Made by a program: the position numbers and the translations under genes
Notes under the pieces: model-generated
The model's database searches: none
Told to the model about the DNA's origin: nothing
The model's input: the letters and a program-made list of their open reading frames with translations, nothing else
In this document: positions 1-6,909 of the stretch, in pieces
Layout of the letters: every line of letters begins with the position of its first letter
Position numbering within the stretch: position 1 is the stretch's first letter
Assembly: GCA_020024515.1 (NCBI GenBank)
Contig: JAHHTR010000075.1
Span: 1-10,092, forward strand
Source: Angelakisella sp.
Lineage (GTDB): Bacteria > Bacillota > Clostridia > Oscillospirales > Ruminococcaceae
Reading direction: 5' to 3'
Length of the DNA: 10,092 bases

Positions 1-197
1 TGGATATACTGATATGTTTATATTTTGATATATGGATATATAGATATATGGATATACTGAGTTATAAGATGTTTCTTATTTATATTATAATAGAGTAGGG
101 TAGTAGCTTTGATTTTACTGATAAGTCTAGTAGATTTAGCTGCAGATTAGTAAATATCATTCATTAAACTTAAAGAGGTTAATAGGAAATACGGAAA

Positions 198-230
198 TTT
201 GATTAGTATTTGATTAGTATTTGATTAGTG
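198..230. repeat. three tandem 11-bp AT-rich direct repeats
   Basis: TTTGATTAGTA is read at 198-208 and 209-219, then TTTGATTAGTG at 220-230. Short AT-rich tandem repeats are typical of DNA-unwinding elements in iteron origins, but these lie 3.4 kb from the initiator start, so the role is uncertain. Confidence 0.6.
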
Positions 231-332
231 ATTGGATTTAATATTTTTTCTTTTTTGGAGTTTTATTGTAAGGCCTTTTTTAAAATTTAGAATTTTATAT
301 TCAATAAAGAATTTTGATTTAAATAAAATTCT

Positions 333-385
333 ATGAGGTATATAACAAAGGTTATATATAATAATTCTGCTAGTTTTTACCTCAT
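333..385. repeat. nested inverted repeat (possible RNA hairpin)
   Basis: An outer pair, ATGAGGTA at 333-340 and TACCTCAT at 378-385, is perfectly complementary over 8 bp. Inside it TATATAAC (339-346) pairs with GTTATATA (351-358) around a 4-nt loop. The two stems overlap by two bases, so only one may form fully at a time. No T-run follows closely enough for a clear terminator. Function unknown. Confidence 0.35.
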
Positions 386-685
386 TTAACGCGTTTGATG
401 CTTATAGATATCTATGGACTTTTAGTTGATTTTGACTTTTTGTAGGTAATAAAATAGTACAATTGGAACGAATAATAATCAACAATATCTAAGCTGTGAA
501 AATCTGTTGCAAATAAATGCTTTAATTATAGTACGTAAAGGGATATTTGTGTTTGATTGTACCCTGTCATCGTGTAGTTATTGATTATACCAGACTAAAA
601 CAACGTCGTTTTGTCAAACTTACAGTGTAACACAGAATAGTAGATATGAAATGTACGAACTGGTAGTTTTCTCAAAAAAGAAAAG

Positions 686-963
686 CTTCGATCGATATTT
701 ATATTGACTTATTGTAAATATATATTTTATTAAAGTTTACGATTTTACTGAATATCAGTTTATTGCAAATATATTTTCGACAAATAACCAACAATCCCAG
801 ACTAATCACCAACACTTAACCGACAATTGGCCAACACTTCTCGACGAACAACCAACACTTTGGCTATTAATCAAATACGGGATTGTCGAGAAATACCTCT
901 AAAGAGGCGGTTCTCGACAAATCACCAACACTTGTAGTGCTTGGTAAATACGAGTTTGTCGAG
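686..963 (+). repeat. iteron module, copy 1 of 3 (most diverged)
   Basis: The module begins with CTTCGATCGATATTTATATT (686-705), then AT-rich DNA, and exactly 91 bp after its first base the iterons begin. A-type iterons lie at 777-795, 801-817 (degenerate, lacking the CGACAA half), about 820-839, 841-860 and 914-933. B-type partners lie at 873-890 and 946-963. The last two A elements pair with the B elements at an outer distance of 50 bp. Modules at 1348 and 1731 have the same order of elements and the same 91-bp lead, which shows common descent. Likely role: binding sites for the Rep protein encoded at 3825. Confidence 0.8.
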
Positions 964-1031
964 AATAGGGAAGCCTGACAGACTGAAGAATCACAGAATT
1001 TAGTGTCTTAACACTCATTTCACCTTGTTTC

Positions 1032-1079
1032 TCGACAAATGACCAACACTTTGGGCATAGAAAATAGTAGTTTATCGAG
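1032..1079 (+). repeat. isolated A/B iteron pair
   Basis: An A iteron (1032-1051) faces a degenerate B element (1062-1079, ending TTTATCGAG), outer distance 48 bp. It stands 118 bp after the previous A iteron (914), and its leader at 991-1031 carries the CACAGAAT and GTGT words of the 116-bp array further right. It therefore looks like one stray unit of that array. Confidence 0.7.
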
Positions 1080-1347
1080 TAAGTTTGGTTCAAAGTATTC
1101 AACAAAAACTATCAAAAGAATAAACATTATACTTTTTGTGAAGATCTATTATATCACGCGCTAAAATGCAATTAAAATCGAGGCCATTACTGAGGCTGTA
1201 CGGCCAAAAGAGCGATGGAGTGGGGCACATGACGATGGAAACTTCAGATGGGCTATGTTTCGTACTTAAAAGCTAACAGCTGATGATTAGGATTGCCTGG
1301 ACTATTTTCTATAGTCGAAAACCTCTTTCCTAAAATCAAAAAGAACT
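1080..1347. other. gene-free spacer with a GC-richer island
   Basis: No iterons are visible here. Around 1165-1269 the composition is clearly less AT-rich, and one frame reads a 34-residue stretch (with the words EAVRPKERWSG and DDGNFRWAMF) between two stop codons, with no start codon before most of it. This may be a fragment of a gene captured between two iteron modules. I do not recognise it. Confidence 0.4.
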
Positions 1348-1625
1348 CTTCGATCGATATTTATATTTTTCTATTAGATTTATATTATTTATTATGGTTG
1401 CGTAAAATATTAATAACCAACATATTACAAACATATTTTCGACAAATGGACAACACTTCTCGACAAACAGCAAACACTTACTCGACAAACAGCAAACACT
1501 CTTCGACATTAAACCAACATTTCTGGCACTTTACAAATACGGGTTTGTCGAGAAATACCTCTAAACGGTCGGTTCTCGACAAATCACCAACACTTTTACT
1601 GACCTGCAAATACGGATTTGTCGAA
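1348..1625 (+). repeat. iteron module, copy 2 of 3
   Basis: The module starts with CTTCGATCGATATTTATATT (1348-1367). A iterons lie at 1439-1458, 1460-1479, 1482-1501, 1503-1522 and 1576-1595. B elements lie at 1535-1552 and 1608-1625. The first four A elements are spaced 21-22 bp apart, two helical turns, as in classic iteron arrays. The homology with the copy starting at 1731 extends upstream to about 1319, including the words AACCTCTTT and AAAAAGAACT. An open frame across this copy is a by-product of the repeats. Confidence 0.85.
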
Positions 1626-1730
1626 TAATTCTACTTTGCACTTTAAATGAACATGTAATATTGGACCCTGAAGTTCCAGTAACTTAATTCTTCTATAATC
1701 AAGAACCTCTTTTTAAAAACAAAAAGAACT

Positions 1731-2008
1731 CTTCGATCGATATTTATATTTTTCTATTTGATTTATATTATTTATTATGGCTGCGTAAAATATTAATAAC
1801 CAACATATTACAAACGTATTTTCGACAAATGGCCAACACTTCTCGACAAACGACCAACACTTACTCGACAAACAGCAAACACTTTTCGACATTAAACCAA
1901 CAATTTTGGCACTTTTCAAATACGGGTTTGTCGAGAAATACCCCTAAATAGGCGGTTCTCGACAAACGACCAACACTTTTACTGACCTGCAAATACGGAT
2001 TTGTCGAG
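1731..2008 (+). repeat. iteron module, copy 3 of 3
   Basis: This is a close relative of the module 383 bp to the left, with the same 91-bp lead from CTTCGATCGATATTTATATT to the first iteron. A iterons lie at 1822-1841, 1843-1862, 1865-1884, 1886-1905 and 1959-1978. B elements lie at 1918-1935 and 1991-2008. The two pairs again have an outer distance of 50 bp. Differences from the neighbour are mostly single substitutions, so this pair of modules is younger than the split from the module at 686. Confidence 0.85.
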
Positions 2009-2186
2009 AATTTAGAGTCTTGAAGGCATATGTAGCTAGAATATGAGTGTTGTAGGAAGATTTTACTTTGTTCATCTACAATTGGCCGGCATTTTGATTG
2101 TGATAAATACGTTTCTGTGGGTAAACAGTCTGATTTTAATGTCCACATTAGCAAAAGTTGGGGTAGGGGAGATTGAAAAAAGATTG

Positions 2187-3280
2187 TGGACAACTCTTCT
2201 ACAGTTTGAGCATTGGAAATACGAGTTTGTCGAGAATAGGGTAGCTTGATTGTCTTAAGAATCACAGAATTTGGTGTTTCAACCATACTTTTATCTTGTT
2301 TCCCGACAAATGACCAACACTTTGGGCATGGGAAATACGGATCTGTCGGGAACAGAGAGTCCTGATATGGGGTGAAGATGGCAGAATCAGGTGTATTACC
2401 CATGCATTCACCTCGTTTCTCGACAAATGACCAACACTTTGAGCATGGGAAATACGGATCTGTCGATAATAGGGTAGCCTGACAGTTTGAATATTTACAG
2501 AATCAGGTGTATTACCCATGCATTCACCTCGTTTCTCGACAAATGACCAACACTTTGAGCATAGGAAATACGGATTTGTCGGGACCTGGGAGTTCTGATA
2601 GTCTAGAGAATCACAGAATTTAGTGTTTTATCCCTCATTTTTCCTTGTTTCCCGACAAATGTCCAACACTTTATCTATCGGAAATACATGTTTGTCGATA
2701 ATAGGGTAGCCTGACAGTCTGAATAGTCACAGAATACAGTGTATTAACCATGCTTTTCCTTTGTTTCTCGACAAATGACCAACACTTTTGTCATGGGAAA
2801 TACGGATTTGTCGGGACCTGGGAGTTCTGATAGTCTGGAGAATCACAGAATTTAGTGTTTTATCCCTCATTTTTCCTTGTTTCCCGACAAATGTCCAACA
2901 CTTTATCTATCGGAAATACGAGTTTGTCGGAAAATAGGAGTCGTGATATGGTGAAAAAATCACAGAATATGGTGCCTTAACCATGCTTTTCCTTTGTTTC
3001 TCGACAAATGACCAACACTTTGGGTACGGGAAATACGGATTTGTCGGGAACTGGGAATCCTTATGGGTTGAAGAATGACAAAATCTCGTGTCTTACCTAT
3101 GTTTTGTCTCGTTTCTCGACAAATGACCAACACTTTGGGCATGGGAAATACGGATTTGTCGGGAATGAATCTCAACTATATGTCTGTACTGGTAAATATT
3201 GTGAGAGTAGGTGGGGAGCTTATACAGAACTCGACAAACGACCAACACTTTAAAATTATCTGGATTACGGATTTATCGTG
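2187..3280 (+). repeat. tandem array of A/B iteron pairs, period 115-117 bp
   Basis: Clear A iterons start at 2303, 2420, 2536, 2652, 2768, 2884, 3001, 3116 and 3231. A degenerate one starts near 2187, and traces of an older unit are seen at about 2077-2120. B elements start at 2217, 2333, 2450, 2566, 2682, 2798, 2914, 3031, 3146 and about 3263. The outer distance of each pair is 48 bp in every unit except the last (50 bp). The DNA between pairs is also conserved: each unit has a word like CACAGAATTTAGTGT followed by a T-rich stretch ending in CTTGTTTC before the next A element. Long open frames on either strand here are repeat artefacts. The array is most likely a Rep-binding locus for copy control, incompatibility or origin activity. 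Confidence 0.85.
2565..2919. repeat. recent internal duplication in the array
   Basis: Positions 2565-2687 and 2797-2919 are the same over about 123 bp except for one substitution (TCTAGAG against TCTGGAG). The shift is 232 bp, two array units. Neighbouring units differ far more, so a two-unit segment was copied recently. Confidence 0.8.
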
Positions 3281-3631
3281 AAAAATAATAATTGAAAAAA
3301 ATAAGTATATGACCAATTTTAATCCCTTGTTGTTCTGCAATTTATTGACACATCATCAAATGTCTAAAATGGATTTTAAGATATTTTTTGGATTTTGGAA
3401 ATTACTGACAGTGAGAAGATGAGGACGTTACTGTAATCCATATACTTAACTATTTCTTCAATAATTTTGAAAACAAATTGTTCCAAAACTCATTATTTGA
3501 TATAAAGCAAATACGTGTTACAACATAGTAATATAAAAGTCGATACAATCATAAGGACTTTTATTTTTCAATAAAACGAATATACTTTCTTGTTGATAAA
3601 GAGAACTTTCTAAAGAAATATAGTTACATCC
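3281..3631. other. AT-rich spacer between array and core iterons
   Basis: I see no gene or iteron here. The stretch has many A and T runs and one hairpin (3533-3564). Lying between the large array and the core iterons, it is a reasonable candidate for the region that opens during initiation, but no repeated 13-mer is evident. Confidence 0.4.
3533..3568 (+). terminator. hairpin followed by T-run, possible terminator
   Basis: ATAAAAGTC (3533-3541) pairs with GACTTTTAT (3556-3564) around a 14-nt loop and is followed by TTTT. It could stop transcription from the left before it enters the core iterons and the rep promoter. The stem is short and AT-rich, so this is tentative. Confidence 0.35.
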
Positions 3632-3717
3632 ATGTTGGTGAGTTGTCGAATTTAATGTTGGTGAGTTGTCGAATAAAGTGTTGGTGGTTTGTCGAGAAAG
3701 TGTTGGCGAGTTGTCGA
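3632..3717 (-). repeat. four core iterons before the initiator gene
   Basis: Four copies of ATGTTGGTGAGTTGTCGA or a close variant begin at 3632, 3655, 3678 and 3700, so the period is 22-23 bp, two helical turns. The sequence is the reverse complement of the A iteron found in the large field, here in the opposite orientation. Their location 108 bp before the rep start codon, and the family habit of Rep_3 initiators to bind such repeats, make this the likely core origin and/or the autoregulatory operator of rep. No B element is present in this group. Confidence 0.85.
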
Positions 3718-3753
3718 ATAAATTCATATCATCTATTATTTTAATTATCAAAT

Positions 3754-3785
3754 GTTTTTAGATTAAAAAAAACTTTCTAATTTTG
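3754..3785 (+). promoter_or_regulatory. putative Bacteroidota-type promoter of rep
   Basis: TAATTTTG at 3778-3785 matches the TAnnTTTG -7 element of Bacteroidota. The -33 position holds only a T-run (about 3755-3759), so that half is weak. The predicted start of transcription near 3792 would leave a leader of about 33 nt. The core iterons lie immediately upstream, so Rep bound there could affect this promoter. Confidence 0.5.
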
Positions 3786-3824
3786 CCTATTATAATTGAA
3801 TCTAATCAAAACTAGAGCGATATT

Positions 3825-5381
3825 ATGGGAGAAAGTAAGCCAAAAAAGGAAAGTAAGAGTAGCCAATTTAAACGAAAAAAGCAAAAGGAAAAATCGATAA
3901 TACAGGCTATTGAGAAAAACATTCCGAATGAAGGTACAACCATGTTGTATCAGCCATATGGGATTACTATGCTTAAAGGCGATCTTTCTCCAATGAAAGT
4001 AAATATGATGGTAGAGCTGATTGATCACTTTCAGGATAAGATGAAAGAGCAGCTTTACAACAAAGCACATAATTATATCCAGGGAGATTTGTTTAGTGAT
4101 GGTATTATTCCACCTGTGAAAATATCCTTTAGGGACTTAGAAGTTCGTCCAGATAATTACGATGAATTGCATAGAGCTGCGGAGGAATTGTCTACATTAA
4201 CTTACGAAACTTATACTGAAAATGAAGAAGGAGTTACTATGAGGAACATTCTTCCCTTATTTAGTAGAATTTCTATTCCTACCAAGAAAATAGATTCAGC
4301 TATTGATAATCCAGACGAAAAATATAATTATAAACATAATAAAAGACGATTAGGGTATGTTGAAATCGTTCTGAATCCAGAGGTCGGTTTGCAAGCTCTT
4401 ACTATTGATAGGTCTTTTACACGTTATATTAAAGAAATGACAAGAAACAGACGCTGCGTTTATACAGGGCGTTTGTATATGTTTATCTCAACCTTTTGTA
4501 ATTTAGGTAAATGGATTATTGATTATCAGGAATTCAGAAGACTACTAGGTTTTACCGTAGCTAAAGAAGTGAATGGTAAGATGGTAGAAGAAATCGTTCA
4601 ATATCCAAATTTCTCCGATGTTAAGCGAAGAGTCCTTGAACCTCCCATGAAAGAACTAAAGGAGTTAGCTGAAACAGGAAAGGTCAATTGCTATTATGAG
4701 TATGAACCTATTTATGAAGGAGGTAAGAAAAGGGGGAATCCGGCAAAATTACATTTCCGTATAATAAAAACAGATTTAGGACGTGCCTTAGACAGCCAAA
4801 CTGAGACAGTGCAGGATATTGCTGAGATAAAGAATTTCTTAGAAAATGAATTAGGTCTGAGTAAAAGAGATGCAAAGTCTTTATGTTGTTTTTTGACGAA
4901 TGAAAATAAAAACGGATTCAGACAAAAAATGATGGAAGTAAAAGCATATGTTGCAGATCCAAAACACAATGTCAAGAAACCTCATGTTTACGCAATAACA
5001 GCATTAAAGAATTGGATTTCTGATTCAATACCTGTTGCAGAAGAAGTTAAGGACGAAGTGAAGAATGCTGCAGCTAGCAAAGCAGCAGTTGCAACAGAAG
5101 CAACAGAGGATAAAACAGTCGAGGTAGCTTTGTCATCGGAAGATAAGGACAGATGGATGAAGTTCTTAGACTATATGAAGGAGGATGTGTCTCAAGATGA
5201 ATACAAAACCTGGTTCATTTATTTGCAACTCTTGAAGGTTGAGGAAAATGCCATAACGATAGGTGTGCCAACAAAATTTTTTATCGACTGGCTGAATGGA
5301 AAATTTAAAGAAGCTTTCTACAAAAATCTTGGTAAGGTATTTCAGTCACAAGAGGAGGTTAGGTATTCTGTTATAGGTTAA
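3825..5381 (+). CDS. rep: RepB/Rep_3-type replication initiator with DnaA-N-like C-terminal domain
   Basis: The 518-residue protein is very likely the initiator that binds the iterons and opens the origin. Residues 1-25 are rich in Lys and Ser. About 40-210 fits the first winged-helix domain of Rep_3 initiators (words such as VKISFRDL at 98-105 and MRNILPLFSRISI). About 213-320 fits the second: TGRLYMFIS, a YQEFRRLLGF helix (234-243) and YPNFSDVKRRVLEPPMKEL (260-278) are typical. After a helical region (330-400) comes an Ala/Glu-rich linker (about 404-439). Residues 441-508 resemble DnaA domain I: W-x2-FL near 444-448, YKTWF at 460-464, then ITIGVPTKFFIDWL (477-490), the usual pattern of a strand followed by VPxxFxxxWL. 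Ordinary Rep_3 initiators are shorter and lack this part. The start ATG has no Shine-Dalgarno sequence but follows a plausible promoter. The Rep_3 assignment is firm; the DnaA-N assignment rests on motif pattern only. Confidence 0.9.
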   Translation: MGESKPKKESKSSQFKRKKQKEKSIIQAIEKNIPNEGTTMLYQPYGITMLKGDLSPMKVNMMVELIDHFQDKMKEQLYNKAHNYIQGDLFSDGIIPPVKISFRDLEVRPDNYDELHRAAEELSTLTYETYTENEEGVTMRNILPLFSRISIPTKKIDSAIDNPDEKYNYKHNKRRLGYVEIVLNPEVGLQALTIDRSFTRYIKEMTRNRRCVYTGRLYMFISTFCNLGKWIIDYQEFRRLLGFTVAKEVNGKMVEEIVQYPNFSDVKRRVLEPPMKELKELAETGKVNCYYEYEPIYEGGKKRGNPAKLHFRIIKTDLGRALDSQTETVQDIAEIKNFLENELGLSKRDAKSLCCFLTNENKNGFRQKMMEVKAYVADPKHNVKKPHVYAITALKNWISDSIPVAEEVKDEVKNAAASKAAVATEATEDKTVEVALSSEDKDRWMKFLDYMKEDVSQDEYKTWFIYLQLLKVEENAITIGVPTKFFIDWLNGKFKEAFYKNLGKVFQSQEEVRYSVIG

Positions 5382-5389
5382 TAATAAAG

Positions 5390-5434
5390 ATAATCAAGCA
5401 ATCATTACGTCAATGATACTTGATTATTTTTTTT
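5390..5434 (+). terminator. strong rho-independent-type terminator of rep
   Basis: ATAATCAAG (5390-5398) pairs with CTTGATTAT (5419-5427), and inside it ATCATT (5401-5406) pairs with AATGAT (5412-5417) around a short loop. A run of T follows directly to 5434. It lies 9 bp after the rep stop codon. Confidence 0.85.
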
Positions 5435-5749
5435 GTAATAGAACAGCAGTTATGTTTAATAACCTTAGTAGTTAGTGTAACACTGCCCTTTACATGTTTT
5501 TATTGTAAATCATCTTGTAATGATTCATAATGCTACCATACGACGAATACTGGATGCTACCAATATAGACAACGTGGTCATGGAATTCATAACTCTACGA
5601 AAACCTGAATCAAATACATCTATTGTTGTGAAAGGAAATTCAGGAGGAGTGACACTTCAATGTTGGCTTTGCCATACATTCTATAATGATTAATGTGCAT
5701 ATCATACATAACTATAAATGAGAATATTAAGAATTTTATTATCAGAACA
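5435..5749. other. spacer between rep and the abiE-like operon
   Basis: Only one weak reading frame is seen (5520-5693, listed separately). Otherwise the stretch is AT-rich without repeats, and from 5750 it passes into the operator cluster of the next operon. Confidence 0.5.
5520..5693 (+). CDS. doubtful 57-residue hypothetical protein or gene remnant
   Basis: The frame reads M-I-H-N-A-T-I-R-R-I-L-D and ends with Q-C-W-L-C-H-T-F-Y-N-D. It contains a CWLC pair of cysteines and a Gly/Ser-rich middle. It has no Shine-Dalgarno sequence or promoter I can point to, and it lies downstream of the rep terminator. Its composition is slightly less AT-rich than the surrounding spacer, which is the only hint that it is or was coding. 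I do not recognise a family. Confidence 0.25.
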   Translation: MIHNATIRRILDATNIDNVVMEFITLRKPESNTSIVVKGNSGGVTLQCWLCHTFYND

Positions 5750-5750
5750 C

Positions 5751-5893
5751 TGTTCAAAATTTATATATTGTTCAATATCTATGAACAATTCTTAATATTG
5801 AACAAGTTTGAGGATTTATCATTTGTTGATTACAATATTGTTCATTATATTTGCACTGTTCAAAATTCATGAACATAATTAAAAACTGAACAG
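5751..5893 (+). promoter_or_regulatory. operator cluster of the abiE-like operon
   Basis: Two inverted repeats share one design, TGTTCA-N7-TGAACA: 5769-5787 (extended to TTGTTCA/TGAACAA, 5768-5788) and 5857-5875. Single half-sites lie at 5751-5756, 5839-5844 (TGTTCA) and 5799-5804, 5887-5892 (TGAACA). The word CTGTTCAAAATT occurs twice (5750, 5856). AbiEi antitoxins are known to repress their own operon by binding inverted repeats before the gene, so these are probably binding sites for the product at 5902. The second full site covers the expected transcription start. Confidence 0.7.
5822..5853 (+). promoter_or_regulatory. putative Bacteroidota promoter of the abiE-like operon
   Basis: TTTG (5822-5825) and TATATTTG (5846-5853) are 20 bp apart and match the -33 TTTG and -7 TAnnTTTG elements of Bacteroidota promoters. 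Transcription would begin near 5860, within an operator site, giving a leader of about 40 nt. Confidence 0.65.
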
Positions 5894-5901
5894 AATCATT
5901 T

Positions 5902-6909
5902 ATGGATAATAATGTTTATTTAGAAGAATATGTTCTTGATGCTTTTCATAATCTACAAAGAATTATAGATTGTGAAGATATTAGATATGCATTACCCAAT
6001 AATAACGTTTACGATTACGATGTAACTATTAAGGGTATAGACTTTGCGGCTATAACAAAAAAGACAATATCTCAGTCTAATTTTAATTTCATCTTGGATA
6101 AGTTATGTACCGTAAGATCTTTGGTCAATCTACCGGTGCTTTTAATAACCAAAAGTATCAATAATAAATTGAAGACCCAGCTCTCTGAAAAGAACATAAA
6201 TGTATTAGATTCTGCAGGTAATGCGAGGATTCTATCAAATATGCTATGCGTCCATATATCAGGAGAAAAAAATAAACTGACAATAGGTGAGGAGAAGAGT
6301 AATAAAGCATTCAACGCAAAGGGGCTTAGATTGATTTTCTTCCTCTTGCTAAATGATCAAAATGTGAATATGACTTATAGGGAACTAAGTGAATTAACAG
6401 AAATCTCTATAGGAACAGTAAAAAATGTTTTTGATGAGCTTAAAGCACAAAATTTCATACTTGTATCCAAGAAAGGGAGATTCATTAGAAACAAAGCAGA
6501 ATTGATTCAACTCTGGCAGATGAATTACAATATGAATCTCAAGCCTAAACTTTTACTAAAGCGATATTCATTTATTACTAAAGAGGATCGAGAAAGATGG
6601 AAGGAAACCATGTTGCCTAAAGGCATGTATTGGGGTGGAGAAGGTGCAGCATATATCGTCAATGGTTTCTTACATCCAGAGAATCATGATATTTATTCAG
6701 ATAATAACAGTTTAGCACTTTTAAAAACAGGAAAGTTCAAGCCATCTGAAAATGGTGAAGTTAAAGTCTATAAGAAATTTTGGACTGATGATTCTAATTC
6801 ACAAATAGTACCGAATCTGTTAATCTATGCTGACCTGATGGGTAGTGGAGACAGCCGCTGCCTTGAAGCTGCAAAAAAAATATATAATGATGAAATACAG
6901 CCTTTCTAA
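5902..6909 (+). CDS. abiEi: AbiEi-like antitoxin and autorepressor (type IV toxin-antitoxin)
   Basis: This 335-residue protein resembles the AbiEi_2 group of type IV antitoxins, which neutralise a nucleotidyltransferase toxin and repress their own operon. Residues 75-110 contain LPVLLITKSI and the typical INVLDSAGNARI segment of this group. About 137-207 is a winged helix-turn-helix: TYRELSELTEISIGTVKNVF (158-177) is the HTH itself. The C-terminal part has the family words YWGGEGAA (243-250) and NLLIYADLMGSGDSRCLEAA (305-324). The length is normal for the family. The start is the first ATG after the operator cluster, with no Shine-Dalgarno sequence. Its end overlaps the start of the toxin gene by about 20 bp, implying coupled translation. 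Some relatives in mycobacteria act as kinases of their toxin, so a mechanism beyond repression is possible here. Confidence 0.85.
   Translation: MDNNVYLEEYVLDAFHNLQRIIDCEDIRYALPNNNVYDYDVTIKGIDFAAITKKTISQSNFNFILDKLCTVRSLVNLPVLLITKSINNKLKTQLSEKNINVLDSAGNARILSNMLCVHISGEKNKLTIGEEKSNKAFNAKGLRLIFFLLLNDQNVNMTYRELSELTEISIGTVKNVFDELKAQNFILVSKKGRFIRNKAELIQLWQMNYNMNLKPKLLLKRYSFITKEDRERWKETMLPKGMYWGGEGAAYIVNGFLHPENHDIYSDNNSLALLKTGKFKPSENGEVKVYKKFWTDDSNSQIVPNLLIYADLMGSGDSRCLEAAKKIYNDEIQPF

Larger units (their letters stand above)
1..685. other. AT-rich gene-free left end with short direct repeats
   Basis: I see no credible coding region here: every frame is broken by frequent stops. Short repeats are visible. 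GATATATGGATATA occurs at 27-40 and 43-56, and TGGATATACTGA at 1-12 and 49-60, so the window probably opens inside a longer AT-rich repeat. An 11-bp direct repeat TTTGATTAGTA stands three times in a row at 198-230, the last copy ending in G. A nested inverted repeat lies at 333-385 and is listed separately. Such DNA next to an iteron field could be an unwinding region of an origin, but nothing proves this. Confidence 0.6.

Noticed and set aside
2185..2194. DnaA-box-like TGTGGACAA
   Set aside because: It differs from the consensus and lies inside a degenerate iteron unit, so it is better explained as a decayed A element.
1861..2403. Open frames of 68 to 180 residues on both strands across the repeat field
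   Set aside because: They follow the repeat period and repeat the same short peptides (for example CPKCWSFV and ISHAQSVGHLS), which arise from translating the A/B elements. No start signals or family features are present.
2303..3280. CRISPR-like array (regularly spaced repeats)
   Set aside because: The stretches between repeats are themselves conserved and about 68 bp long, the period is 115-117 bp, and no cas gene is seen. The repeats match the iterons before rep.
3777..4070. Minus-strand frame of 97 residues at the start of rep
   Set aside because: It is antisense to the well-supported initiator gene and to its promoter, with no family features.
6845..6886. Earlier in-frame start for the nucleotidyltransferase (14 more residues)
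   Set aside because: It would overlap the antitoxin gene by 65 bp, and the added residues are just an out-of-frame reading of its conserved C-terminus. The double ATG at 6887/6890 is the better start.
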